Shown here: positions 42,281 to 50,652 of the stretch, piece after piece
Layout: the number at the start of each line of letters is the position of its first letter
Position numbering within the stretch: the first letter of the stretch is position 1
Source: Streptomyces cellulosae
Lineage (GTDB): Bacteria; Actinomycetota; Actinomycetes; Streptomycetales; Streptomycetaceae
Reading direction: 5' to 3'
Length of the DNA stretch: 64,000 nucleotides
NCBI GenBank assembly: GCA_014655195.1
Contig: BNBH01000018.1
Coordinates: 1-64,000, forward strand
The notes under the pieces: generated by a model
What the model was told of the DNA's origin: nothing
What the model saw: only the letters and a program-made list of their open reading frames with translations
Database searches by the model: none
Translations under genes and position numbers: made by a program

Positions 42281-43996
42281 ATGTCCGGGACGACCACGGC
42301 CGCCGCCGCGCTGCGCCGTCGGGCGGCCGGGGCCGGTGCCAACCGGTGGGTGGTGCTCGTCGTCCTCTGCGTCAGCCTGCTGCTGGTCGCCGTCGACGCC
42401 ACCGTGCTGCACGTGGCCGTCCCCGCCGTCACCGAGGACCTCAAGCCCGGCGCGGTGGAACTGCTCTGGATCGTCGACGCCTATCCGCTGGTCTGCGCCT
42501 CGCTGCTGATCCTGTTCGGCACCCTGGGCGACCGGGTCGGCCGCAGACGCGTCCTCCTCCTCGGCTACACCCTGTTCGGCGTGGCCTCGGCCATGGCGGC
42601 CTTCGCGCACGACGCGCACCTGCTGATCGTGGCGCGGGCGCTGCTCGGCGTCGGCGGCGCGATGATCATGCCGGCCACGCTGTCGATCCTGCGCCAGGTC
42701 TTCCCCGACCGCCGCGAGCGGGCGCTCGCCATCGGCGTCTGGAGCGCCGTAGCCGCCGTCGGCGCCGCGGTCGGACCGCTGCTCGGCGGCTTCCTGCTGG
42801 AGCACTTCTGGTGGGGCTCGGTCTTCCTGGTCAACATCCCGCTGATGCTGGTCAGCCTCCCCGTCGGGCGGATCCTGCTGCCCGAGTCGAAGGGCGACGG
42901 GAAGGGCCCCTGGGACGTGGTCGGCGCGCTCACGGCCGCCGCCGGGCTGTTCGCGGTGGTCCTCGGCGTGAAGCGGCTCGGCGCGGGTGAGCTCGGCGCG
43001 GCCACACTGGTGCCGCTGGCCGCGGGCGTCGTCCTGCTGGTGCTGTTCGTCCGCCGGCAGCGGCGGCGCGAGCACCCGCTGCTCGACCTGCGGATGTTCT
43101 CCCGGCCCGCGTTCAGCACCTCGGTCGGCTGCATCGTGCTGGCCATGCTCGCCCTGGTGGGCCTCGAGCTGATCGCCGCGCAGTACCTCCAGCTGGTGCT
43201 GGGACTGTCCCCGCTGGAGACCGGGCTGCGGCTGGTGCCGCTCACCTTCGCGGCGATGGCCGCGGGCCTGGCGGGCGCGCGGATGCTGCGCCGGTTCGGG
43301 CCGCGCCGCATGGTCTCCCTCGGCTTCTGCCTCACGGCCGGGGCGGTGGTGCTGCTGACCGCCATGGGCGGCGAGGACAACGCCCCGCTGCTGCTCGGCG
43401 GGTTCGTGCTGCTCGGCTTCGGCCTGGAGACCACCCTGTTCGGCGCGTACGAGTCGATGCTCAGCGAGGCCCCGCAGGACCAGGCCGGAGGGGCGGCGGC
43501 CATCGGCGAGACGTCCTACCAGCTCGGCGCGGGCATCGGCATCGCGCTGCTCGGCAGCGTGATGAACGCGGCCTACGCGCCCGGCCTCTCCCAGGTCCCC
43601 GGGGTGCCGGCCTCGGCGTCCGCCGCGGCGGCGCACTCGCTGGGCGAGGCGTACGAGGTCGCGGCCCGCCTCGGCGGCCCGGCGGGTGAGGCGCTGCGGA
43701 CGGCCGCCCGCCACTCCTTCGTCCATGGCCTGCACGTGACCCTCCTGGTCAGCGCGGGCCTGCTCCTCGCGGGCGCGGCGATGGCCCTGCGCCTGCCGCG
43801 CCTGATGCACTGCGACCCGGAGGAGGAGATTCCCTCGGGGCCCCCTTCGGACGCCTCCGCCCCGTCCCCGTCCCCGGCCGACCCGGGCCCCGCCTCCGGA
43901 CACACCCTCGAGACGTCCCCCGCCCCCGCCCGCGGCACCACCCCCCTGCGGATGCCCGCGCAGCGGGAGTCACACGGGGCGGGCGTGAAGGTCTGA
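42281..43996 (+). CDS. MFS exporter, DHA2 (14-helix) family
   Basis: 571 residues; ATG 42281 with GGGAGG 8 nt upstream. Drug:H+ antiporter-2 layout. Helix 1 motif 'LLVAVDATVLHVAVPAV', motif A in 'LFGTLGDRVGRRRVLLLGY', motif C region 'SAVAAVGAAVGPLLGGFLLE' (shortened), and a C-terminal half to ~515. A cytoplasmic Pro/Ser-rich tail of ~45 residues ends the protein. Substrate unknown; no regulator adjacent. Confidence 0.9.
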   Translation: MSGTTTAAAALRRRAAGAGANRWVVLVVLCVSLLLVAVDATVLHVAVPAVTEDLKPGAVELLWIVDAYPLVCASLLILFGTLGDRVGRRRVLLLGYTLFGVASAMAAFAHDAHLLIVARALLGVGGAMIMPATLSILRQVFPDRRERALAIGVWSAVAAVGAAVGPLLGGFLLEHFWWGSVFLVNIPLMLVSLPVGRILLPESKGDGKGPWDVVGALTAAAGLFAVVLGVKRLGAGELGAATLVPLAAGVVLLVLFVRRQRRREHPLLDLRMFSRPAFSTSVGCIVLAMLALVGLELIAAQYLQLVLGLSPLETGLRLVPLTFAAMAAGLAGARMLRRFGPRRMVSLGFCLTAGAVVLLTAMGGEDNAPLLLGGFVLLGFGLETTLFGAYESMLSEAPQDQAGGAAAIGETSYQLGAGIGIALLGSVMNAAYAPGLSQVPGVPASASAAAAHSLGEAYEVAARLGGPAGEALRTAARHSFVHGLHVTLLVSAGLLLAGAAMALRLPRLMHCDPEEEIPSGPPSDASAPSPSPADPGPASGHTLETSPAPARGTTPLRMPAQRESHGAGVKV

Positions 43997-44094
43997 CCCG
44001 CCGGGCCGACGCGGTCCCGGGCGGTGCCCCGAGGCCCGTCGGCGCCGCCCCCCGCCCCCCCCGCGGCTCTCCCGCAGGCTCTCGGCAGCTCCCG

Positions 44095-44510
44095 GGGTCT
44101 TTCCGCGGCGACGGGCCCGAAGGCCGGTGATGCTGCAGCAGCCCGGGGGCAGGGGCGGCGGTCGGCGTGCCGTCCCGGGGCGGCGGTCGCCCGTGATGCC
44201 GCGTGACGGTGGTGCCCGGAGCCGTCCCGGCGTGCGGGGCGGTGGGGTGGGTGTCCCCGAGACGGCGTTCGCCGGCGTTGCCGGCAGTCGCGAGGTCTTC
44301 CGCCAGGACGGGCCCGCGGAAGGGCCGGAGGAGGCCGGCGTTGGTGCGGTGTCCGAGGCAGCCCGGGGGCAGGGGCGGCGGTCGGCGTGCCGTCCGGGCG
44401 GCGGTCGCCCGCGATGCCGCACGACGGTGGTGCCCGGAGCCGTCCCGGAGTGCGGGGCGGTGGGGTGCGGGGTGTCGCCGGGGCGGCGTTCGCCGGCGGT
44501 GCCGCAGGGC
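44095..44510. repeat. Two-copy imperfect tandem duplication (~200-220 bp units)
   Basis: Unit 1 begins about 44095 and unit 2 about 44292. The best-conserved stretch is 44138-44283 versus 44358-44503, a 220-bp offset; both copies share 'gcccgggggcaggggcggcg', 'gatgccgc', 'ggtggtgcccggagccgtcc' and 'gcgttcgccggcg'. Non-coding as far as I can tell. Confidence 0.7.
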
Positions 44511-44585
44511 CCCGTGTGCCTGACCTCGGAGAGGAGCGCCGGGGTGGACGGCGGGGGGACCTCGTCGTAACGTCGGGCCGTGCCT

Positions 44586-44602
44586 GACTAGCAGTGCTAG
44601 TC
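44586..44602. promoter_or_regulatory. Operator-like palindrome upstream of acyl-CoA dehydrogenase
   Basis: 'gactagcagtgctagtc': 7-bp perfect arms with a 3-nt spacer, 36 bp before the start codon. The size is that of a TetR/GntR-type operator. No cognate regulator is encoded next to it. Confidence 0.5.
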
Positions 44603-44638
44603 GAGATATCGGATGACCAGCCCCCGGAGGGTGCACCC

Positions 44639-45829
44639 ATGGCCGCGTCCGCGAAGCCGCCCGCGTTCGACCCCGCCGACCCCCTCGGCCTCGACGACCT
44701 GCTGGAGCCGGAGGACCTGGCGGTCCGGGACACGGTGCGCGGCTGGGCGGCGGACCGTGTGCTGCCGTACGTCGCGGACTGGTACGAGAAGGGCGAGCTG
44801 ACCGGCATCCGGGAGCTGGCCCGGGAGCTCGGCGGGATCGGCGCGCTCGGGATGTCCCTGGAGGGCTACGGCTGCGCGGGCGCGAGCGCGGTGCAGTACG
44901 GGCTGGCCTGTCTGGAGCTGGAGGCGGCCGACTCCGGCATCCGCTCCCTGGTGTCCGTGCAGGGCTCCCTCGCCATGTACGCGATCCACCGCTTCGGCAG
45001 CGAGGAGCAGAAGCAGGAGTGGCTGCCCCGGATGGCGGCCGGCGAGGTCATCGGCTGCTTCGGGCTCACCGAGCCCGACCACGGCTCCGACCCCGGCTCG
45101 ATGCGCACGTACGCCAAGCGCGACGGCTCCGACTGGGTGCTCAACGGCCGCAAGATGTGGATCACCAACGGCTCCGTCGCCGGGGTCGCGGTCGTCTGGG
45201 CGCAGACCGACGACGGCATCCGCGGCTTCGCCGTCCCCACCGACGCGCCCGGCTTCTCGGCGCCGGAGATCAAGCACAAGTGGTCCCTGCGCGCCTCCGT
45301 CACCAGCGAACTGGTCATGGACGACGTACGGCTGCCCGCCGACGCGGTGCTGCCGGAGGTGACCGGGCTGAAGGGCCCGCTGAGCTGTCTGTCGCACGCC
45401 CGGTACGGGATCGTGTGGGGCTCGATGGGCGCCGCGCGGAGCTGTTTCGAGGCGGCGGTCGACTACGCCACGTCACGGGAGCAGTTCGGGCGCCCCATCG
45501 GCGGCTTCCAGCTCACCCAGGCCAAACTCGCCGACATGGCGGTGGAACTGCACAAGGGAATCCTGCTCGCCCACCATCTGGGGCGGCGGATGGACGCCGG
45601 CCGCCTGCGTCCCGAGCAGGTCAGCTTCGGCAAACTCAACAACGTGCGCGAGGCGATCGAGATCTGCCGGACGGCCCGGACCATCCTCGGGGCGAACGGG
45701 ATCTCGCTGGAGTACCCGGTGATGCGGCACGCGACGAACCTGGAGTCGGTGCTCACCTACGAGGGCACCGTGGAGATGCACCAGCTCGTGCTGGGCAAGG
45801 CGCTCACCGGAATCGACGCGTTCCGATAG
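44639..45829 (+). CDS. Acyl-CoA dehydrogenase (glutaryl-CoA dehydrogenase-like)
   Basis: 396 residues; ATG 44639 with GGAGG 8 nt upstream. Flavoprotein. 'CFGLTEPDHGSDPGSMRTYA' and 'WITNGSVAGVAVVWAQ' bind FAD/substrate. 'YEGTVEMHQLVLGKALTGI' near the C-terminus contains the catalytic Glu position in the 'TYEGT' motif shared by glutaryl-CoA dehydrogenases. It may act in lysine/tryptophan or branched acyl-CoA degradation; exact chain specificity is not readable. Terminator at 45848-45873. Confidence 0.9.
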   Translation: MAASAKPPAFDPADPLGLDDLLEPEDLAVRDTVRGWAADRVLPYVADWYEKGELTGIRELARELGGIGALGMSLEGYGCAGASAVQYGLACLELEAADSGIRSLVSVQGSLAMYAIHRFGSEEQKQEWLPRMAAGEVIGCFGLTEPDHGSDPGSMRTYAKRDGSDWVLNGRKMWITNGSVAGVAVVWAQTDDGIRGFAVPTDAPGFSAPEIKHKWSLRASVTSELVMDDVRLPADAVLPEVTGLKGPLSCLSHARYGIVWGSMGAARSCFEAAVDYATSREQFGRPIGGFQLTQAKLADMAVELHKGILLAHHLGRRMDAGRLRPEQVSFGKLNNVREAIEICRTARTILGANGISLEYPVMRHATNLESVLTYEGTVEMHQLVLGKALTGIDAFR

Positions 45830-45847
45830 GCCCGACGTGCGGGGGGG

Positions 45848-45873
45848 GGCGGGGCCGGCTCGGCGGCCCCGCC
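45848..45873. terminator. Terminator between convergent acyl-CoA dehydrogenase and SepF-like genes
   Basis: 10-bp perfect GC stem (45848-45857 / 45864-45873), 6-nt loop, immediately adjoining the stop codon at 45874 of the minus-strand gene. Confidence 0.7.
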
Positions 45874-46311
45874 TCAGCTCTGGTTGAAGAAACCGTCGGC
45901 GCGGTGCGCGGCCGGCTCGCCGCTGACCACCTCGGTGTCGGCGGGGCTGAGCAGGAACACGCGGTTGGACACCCGCTCGATGGAGCCGCGCAGACCGAAG
46001 ATCAGGCCCGCCGCGAAGTCGACGACGCGCTTGGCGTCGGCGGCGTCCATGGCCGTGAGGTTCATGATGACCGGCACGCCCTCGCGGAACAGCTCACCGA
46101 TGGCGCGGGCGTCCCGGAAGCTGTCCGGGGTGACCGTGCCGATCCGGCGGCCCCGCTCCTCGGCGGCGTCCGCGGCCACCTTGACCCGCGGGTCGGTGAC
46201 CCAGGCCTCGCCGGGCTCGGTCCCGTCGGAGTAGTCGTCGTCGTAGTAACGCTCGTCTTCGTTGTCGTCGACGAGGCCAAGCCAGGCACTCGCCTTGCGT
46301 ACCGATCCCAT
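45874..46311 (-). CDS. SepF-family cell division protein (paralogue)
   Basis: 145 residues, ATG complement at 46309-46311, with AGAGGAGG upstream. Short N-terminal 'MGSVRKASAWLGLVDD' (potential amphipathic membrane anchor), acidic Tyr/Asp linker, then the SepF/DUF552 domain from ~65: 'ARAIGELFREGVPVIMNLT', 'AKRVVDFAAGLIFGLRGSI', 'NRVFLLSP'. SepF anchors FtsZ at the division site. Streptomycetes have extra SepF-like copies outside the dcw cluster, and this is probably one. Divergent from the DUF5685 gene. Confidence 0.88.
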   Translation of the reverse strand: MGSVRKASAWLGLVDDNEDERYYDDDYSDGTEPGEAWVTDPRVKVAADAAEERGRRIGTVTPDSFRDARAIGELFREGVPVIMNLTAMDAADAKRVVDFAAGLIFGLRGSIERVSNRVFLLSPADTEVVSGEPAAHRADGFFNQS

Positions 46312-46602
46312 GGACGCCTCCTCTCACAGCGGTCTTTCGTGCTTTCCGCATCCCTATGGTCGTCCATGATGCGGAGGGTGCGCCAAGTGGATAGACGCCG
46401 CGCGGGGGGTTTGTGACGGTACTGGTGCACAGCGAATCCGTCGAGAGTCCTGGTTTCCCAAGGGCCCTGACACAAACGGCTGCTGACTGTGAGTGAAATA
46501 TGATTCTACGCGGCGTACGGGTGAAGGGGGGCGCATCCGGGTGAACGCCGCGACCGGTACGATGCCGCAGCCGAACGTCGTACACATGCACGGGGGGATG
46601 TC

Positions 46603-47766
46603 GTGTTCGGGATCGTCAGGCCGTGCCGTCACCGGCTGGGGGAGAAGCTCACCGCCCAGTGGACGGCCCATCTCTGCGGGCTCTGCCTGGCCCTGCGCGG
46701 CGACCACGGGCAGCTCGCCCGCATCGTCACCAACTACGACGGGCTGCTCATCTCCGTTCTGACGGAGGCTCAGGCGGACCCGGGCGGCCGCGGCGCTGGA
46801 CGCCGGACCGCGGGACCCTGTCCGCTGCGCGGGATGCGCACGGCGTCCGTCGCCCAGGGTGAGGGCGCGCGGCTGGCCGCGGCCGTCTCGCTCGTCCTCG
46901 CCTCCGCGAAGGTGCGTGACCATGTCGCCGACGGGGACGGGCTGCTGGCCCGCCGTCCGGTGGCGCTCGCCGCGCGCCGGGTGGCGGCGAGCTGGGACAG
47001 GGCGGGCGCCCGGACCGGCTCCGACGTCGGCTTCGACACGGCCGTCCTGGTCGACGCGGTGGACCGGCAGACCGGCATCGAGTCGCTGGCCGGACCCGGC
47101 ACCCCGATCCTGACCGTCACCGAGCCGACCGAGACGGCGACCGCGGCGGCCTTCGCGCACACCGCCGTGCTCGCCGGACGGCCGCACAACGCGGCGCCGC
47201 TCGCCGAGGCCGGGCGTCTCTTCGGGCGGCTCGCGCATCTGCTGGACGCGGTGGAGGACCGGGAGGCCGACGCCGCCTCCGGCGCCTGGAACCCGCTCAC
47301 CGCCACGGGCACCTCCCTCGACGAGGCCCGCCGGCTCGCCGACGACGCCGTGCACGGCATCCGGCTGGCGCTGCGCGAGGCCGAGTTCACGGACGGCGGT
47401 CTCGCCCACCGGCTTCTCGTCCATGAACTCCCCACCTCCGTACGGCGCGCCTTCGGTACGCCCTCCTGTGCCCACGGTTCGCATCCGTACGCCCCTCCGG
47501 GTGCTCCCGGTGCGCCGGGCGGTCCCACGCCGCCCGAACCACCGCGCCGGGACCGGCGCGGGCTGCTGGCGGGCTGCGCGGTGTGGCTGGGACTCGCCTG
47601 TACCTGTCAGCTCTGCTGCGGCACCTACGAGGACCCGTGGACGCGCGAGCGCAAGGAAGGCTGCCTCCACAACTGCGACTGTGACTGCTGCGAGTGCTGC
47701 GACTGCTGCAACTGTTGCGGGGAGGACTGCTGTTGCAGCGGGTGCGACTGCGGCTGCGACTGCTGA
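46603..47766 (+). CDS. DUF5685 family protein with cysteine-packed C-terminus
   Basis: 387 residues; GTG 46603 following GGGGGGA. The body begins 'FGIVRPCRHRLGEKL' with 'AHLCGLCLALRGDHGQL', a Cys motif typical of DUF5685. A helical Ala-rich middle extends to ~290. A Pro-rich linker leads to 63 terminal residues containing about 23 cysteines, e.g. 'CDCDCCECCDCCNCCGEDCC'. No disulfide-rich export signal is seen; a metal-binding role is possible. Family function is unknown. Confidence 0.82.
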   Translation: MFGIVRPCRHRLGEKLTAQWTAHLCGLCLALRGDHGQLARIVTNYDGLLISVLTEAQADPGGRGAGRRTAGPCPLRGMRTASVAQGEGARLAAAVSLVLASAKVRDHVADGDGLLARRPVALAARRVAASWDRAGARTGSDVGFDTAVLVDAVDRQTGIESLAGPGTPILTVTEPTETATAAAFAHTAVLAGRPHNAAPLAEAGRLFGRLAHLLDAVEDREADAASGAWNPLTATGTSLDEARRLADDAVHGIRLALREAEFTDGGLAHRLLVHELPTSVRRAFGTPSCAHGSHPYAPPGAPGAPGGPTPPEPPRRDRRGLLAGCAVWLGLACTCQLCCGTYEDPWTRERKEGCLHNCDCDCCECCDCCNCCGEDCCCSGCDCGCDC

Positions 47767-48095
47767 GGCGGCCTCGGACGCGACAGAGGCGCCCGCGGTT
47801 CCCTCCATAGGTCCCCAGGGGGCGAGATTCGGACATCCCGATCATCGTTCGACCGGTCGGCACCCTGGTGTGACGACCGGTAACGCCGGGGCGGGAGGGG
47901 AGTAAGTCGACTAGTCGTCCCTAATCCCCAGGCCAAAAGGCACCCTTGCGCCGAACGGTCGGTCGGCCGAATACTCGCCGCAGCGCTTGTCAGGGGCACG
48001 ACGGGTCCGGAATCCGGTCCGCCGTCCGCTGACTGCGCCTCACCGGGCCCACAACCCCACGAGGGCCCCCAACTTCCTTTGTGGAGGAACGAAAC
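47767..48095. other. Intergenic region upstream of streptogrisin-like protease 1
   Basis: 329 bp. A perfect 10-bp palindrome 'cgactagtcg' lies at 47908-47917 within an AT-richer patch, ~180 bp before the start. Otherwise nothing recognisable; the promoter presumably lies here. Confidence 0.4.
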
Positions 48096-49001
48096 GTGAG
48101 GATCAAGCGCACCACCCCCCAGAGCGGCATCTCGAGACGGACTCGGCTGATCGCCGTCTCCACCGGCCTCGTGGCCGCCGCCGCGATCGCGATCCCCAGC
48201 GCGAACGCGGCCGACACCCCCACCGCCTTCAGCGCCTCCGCGCTCAAGAGCGCGAGCAGCTCCGTGCTGAAGGCCGACGTCCCCGGCACCGCCTGGGCCG
48301 TCGACAGCAAGACCAACCGGGTCGTCGTGACCGTCGACAGCACCGTCTCCCAGGCCGAGATCAACAAGATCAAGCAGCAGGCCGGGGAGAACGCCGAGGC
48401 GATCACCGTCAAGCGCACCCCGGGCAAGATCACCAAGCTCATCCAGGGCGGTGACGCCATCTACGCGAGCAGCTGGCGCTGCTCCCTCGGCTTCAACGTC
48501 CGCAGCAGCAGCGGCGTGGACTACTTCCTGACCGCCGGTCACTGCACCGACGGCGCGGGCACCTGGTACTCCAACTCCGCCCGCACCACGGCCATCGGCA
48601 CGACGGCCGGATCCAGCTTCCCGGGCAACGACTACGGCATCGTCCGGTACACGGGCTCCGTCAGCCGGCCCGGCACCGCGAACGGCGTGGACATCACCCG
48701 TGCGGCCACCCCGAGCGTGGGCACCACCGTCATCCGTGACGGCTCCACCACGGGCACGCACAGCGGCCGGGTGACCGCGCTCAACGCGACCGTCAACTAC
48801 GGCGGCGGAGACATCGTCTCGGGCCTCATCCAGACCACGGTCTGCGCCGAGCCCGGCGACTCCGGCGGCGCGCTCTACGGCAGCAACGGCACCGCGTACG
48901 GTCTGACCTCCGGCGGCAGCGGCAACTGCACCTCCGGCGGCACGACCTTCTTCCAGCCGGTGACCGAGGCCCTGAGCGCCTACGGGGTCAGCGTCTACTA
49001 G
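48096..49001 (+). CDS. Secreted S1 serine protease, streptogrisin B-like
   Basis: 301 residues; GTG 48096 with GGAGG upstream. Signal peptide ~1-38 (Ala-rich h-region, 'SANAAD'). Propeptide ~39-115 helps folding. The mature protease starts near residue 116 at 'IQGGDAIYASSWRCSLG'. Catalytic His in 'FLTAGHC', Asp in 'GNDYGIV', Ser in 'EPGDSGGALYG'. Mature size ~186 residues equals streptogrisins A/B (chymotrypsin-like). Ends at a strong terminator. Confidence 0.94.
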   Translation: MRIKRTTPQSGISRRTRLIAVSTGLVAAAAIAIPSANAADTPTAFSASALKSASSSVLKADVPGTAWAVDSKTNRVVVTVDSTVSQAEINKIKQQAGENAEAITVKRTPGKITKLIQGGDAIYASSWRCSLGFNVRSSSGVDYFLTAGHCTDGAGTWYSNSARTTAIGTTAGSSFPGNDYGIVRYTGSVSRPGTANGVDITRAATPSVGTTVIRDGSTTGTHSGRVTALNATVNYGGGDIVSGLIQTTVCAEPGDSGGALYGSNGTAYGLTSGGSGNCTSGGTTFFQPVTEALSAYGVSVY

Positions 49002-49058
49002 GACGCCCCGCCGGCCCGGCCGGTTCTGTACGGCTCCCGAGGAGCCGACAGCCCCTCA

Positions 49059-49093
49059 CGAGCCCCCGCACGCGACCCGCGTGCGGGGGCTCG
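49059..49093 (+). terminator. Terminator after protease 1
   Basis: Perfect 16-bp inverted repeat (49059-49074 / 49078-49093), 3-nt loop, 57 bp after the stop. Confidence 0.85.
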
Positions 49094-49497
49094 TCCCTGT
49101 TCCTTGCCGGGGCTCCGGCGATCCGGGCCGGGCTTCGCGGCCGGTGCGATCGCAACCGCCGCTCGCCGCCGCGCCGGACGAATCTCGCCGCGGAGAGGTG
49201 ATTTTCAGCCACCGACCGAACAGGCGGTACGTGCCCCCGGTAACCCCCGTGTGACGTTTGCAGTATGAACCGTCCCGCGTCTCCATGAACTGTCAGGACA
49301 TAGGGGGCGCACGGCGCTTGTCGTACGCGCGTCCTGAAGTCGACCTTGTGTGCTCCCTGTGACGTTCGGAAGAGTAGGCGGCGTTCAACCGGCGCGGGCG
49401 TGGCTTTTGCTGTGTTCCACCCCCGTGGCCGTACGCCTTCCGGTCCGGCGGAGTCCCCACAACCCCTCCGGGCCGTCCCCCCACAGGAGGACGTGAG
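49094..49497. other. Intergenic region upstream of streptogrisin-like protease 2
   Basis: 404 bp; somewhat AT-richer around 49190-49380. No gene, RNA or clear operator recognised. SD AGGAGG at 49485-49490 serves the TTG start. Confidence 0.4.
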
Positions 49498-50580
49498 TTG
49501 AAGCACCGACGCATATCCAGGCGCCGTGCCGTCATGGCGGGTGCGGGCATCGCCGCACTGGCCGCGGGCGCGGTCACCTTCCAGACTGCGAACGCCAGCG
49601 AGGTCCCGGCCGGCGCCGCGCCCCGCACCCTCTCGGTCCAGGCGGCCGGAAACCTCGCCTCGACGCTGCTCCAGGACCTGGGCGCCGACGCGGCGGGAAC
49701 GTACTACGACGCGAAGAGCAAGAGCCTCGTGGTGAACGTGCTCGACGAGACCGCGGCCGAGGCCGTCGAGTCGGCCGGCGCGAAGGCCAGAGTCGTGGCG
49801 AACTCGCTCGCCGAGCTGAAGAGCGCCCGCACCACGCTCCAGCAGGACGCCACCATCCCGGGCACGTCCTGGGTGAGCGACCCGGTCTCCAACAAGGTCG
49901 TCGTCACGGCGGACCGCACGGTCACCAAGGCCGAGTGGGCCAAGCTGACCGAGGTCGCCGAGGGTCTCGGCACCACGGTGGAGCTCCAGCGCACCAAGGG
50001 CGAGTTCAAGCCCTTCATCGCGGGCGGCGACGCCATCACCGGCAACGGCGGGCGCTGCTCGCTGGGCTTCAACGTGACCAAGGGCGGCGAGCCGCACTTC
50101 CTCACCGCGGGCCACTGCACGGAGGGCATCTCGACCTGGTCGGACTCCTCGGGCAACGTCATCGGTGAGAACGTCGACTCCAGCTTCCCGGGCGACGACT
50201 ACGGCCTGGTCACGTACACGGCCGACGTGGCGCACCCGAGCGAGGTGAACCTGTACGACGGCTCCTCGCAGTCCATCTCCGGCGCCGCAGAGGCGACCGT
50301 GGGCATGCAGGTGACCCGCAGCGGCTCCACCACCCAGGTCCACTCCGGCACGGTCACCGGTCTGGACGCCACCGTGAACTACGGCAACGGCGACATCGTC
50401 AACGGTCTGATCCAGACCGACGTCTGCGCCGAGCCCGGCGACAGCGGCGGCTCGCTCTTCTCGGGCGACAAGGCGGTCGGTCTGACCTCCGGCGGCAGCG
50501 GCGACTGCACCTCGGGCGGCACGACCTTCTTCCAGCCCGTCACCGAGGCCCTGTCGGCCACCGGTACGCAGATCGGCTGA
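49498..50580 (+). CDS. Secreted S1 serine protease, streptogrisin-like (long propeptide)
   Basis: 360 residues; TTG start at 49498, 7 nt after AGGAGG, because the GTG at 49493 is followed at once by a stop. Tat-like/Sec signal 'RRRAVMAGAGIAALAAGAV'. A longer alpha-lytic-type propeptide runs to ~173. The mature domain begins at residue 174 'IAGGDAITGNGGRCSLG'. His in 'FLTAGHC', Asp in 'GDDYGLV', Ser in 'EPGDSGGSLFS'. The mature half closely parallels the upstream protease, consistent with an old tandem duplication. Confidence 0.94.
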   Translation: MKHRRISRRRAVMAGAGIAALAAGAVTFQTANASEVPAGAAPRTLSVQAAGNLASTLLQDLGADAAGTYYDAKSKSLVVNVLDETAAEAVESAGAKARVVANSLAELKSARTTLQQDATIPGTSWVSDPVSNKVVVTADRTVTKAEWAKLTEVAEGLGTTVELQRTKGEFKPFIAGGDAITGNGGRCSLGFNVTKGGEPHFLTAGHCTEGISTWSDSSGNVIGENVDSSFPGDDYGLVTYTADVAHPSEVNLYDGSSQSISGAAEATVGMQVTRSGSTTQVHSGTVTGLDATVNYGNGDIVNGLIQTDVCAEPGDSGGSLFSGDKAVGLTSGGSGDCTSGGTTFFQPVTEALSATGTQIG

Positions 50581-50603
50581 GCGGCCCGCTCCGGCTCCAC
50601 GGC

Positions 50604-50634
50604 GTCCCGTCCCTCCCGCGCGGAGGGGCGGGAC
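50604..50634. terminator. Terminator between protease 2 and the membrane protein gene
   Basis: 13-bp stem with one G-U pair (50604-50616 / 50622-50634), 5-nt loop, between convergent stops at 50580 and 50653. Confidence 0.75.
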
Positions 50635-50652
50635 GTCCGCGTGCGCCGGGCG

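Larger units (their letters stand above)
43997..44638. other. Repeat-bearing intergenic region
   Basis: 642 bp between MFS and acyl-CoA dehydrogenase genes, extremely GC-rich. Most of it is the tandem duplication at 44095-44510. Several open frames occur on both strands, but they are compositional and have no RBS. The last 60 bp hold the operator-like palindrome and RBS of the next gene. Confidence 0.6.

Noticed and set aside
40736..43903. A 1055-codon minus-strand frame spanning the PIG-V-like gene and the opposite strand of the MFS gene
   Set aside because: Only the part up to 42016 matches a protein family; the rest is antisense to a confident MFS transporter and is compositionally driven.
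43970..44422. 150-codon minus-strand frame in the repeat-bearing intergenic region
   Set aside because: Low-complexity Pro/Arg/Ala sequence, no SD, repeats in frame by chance; no recognised domain.
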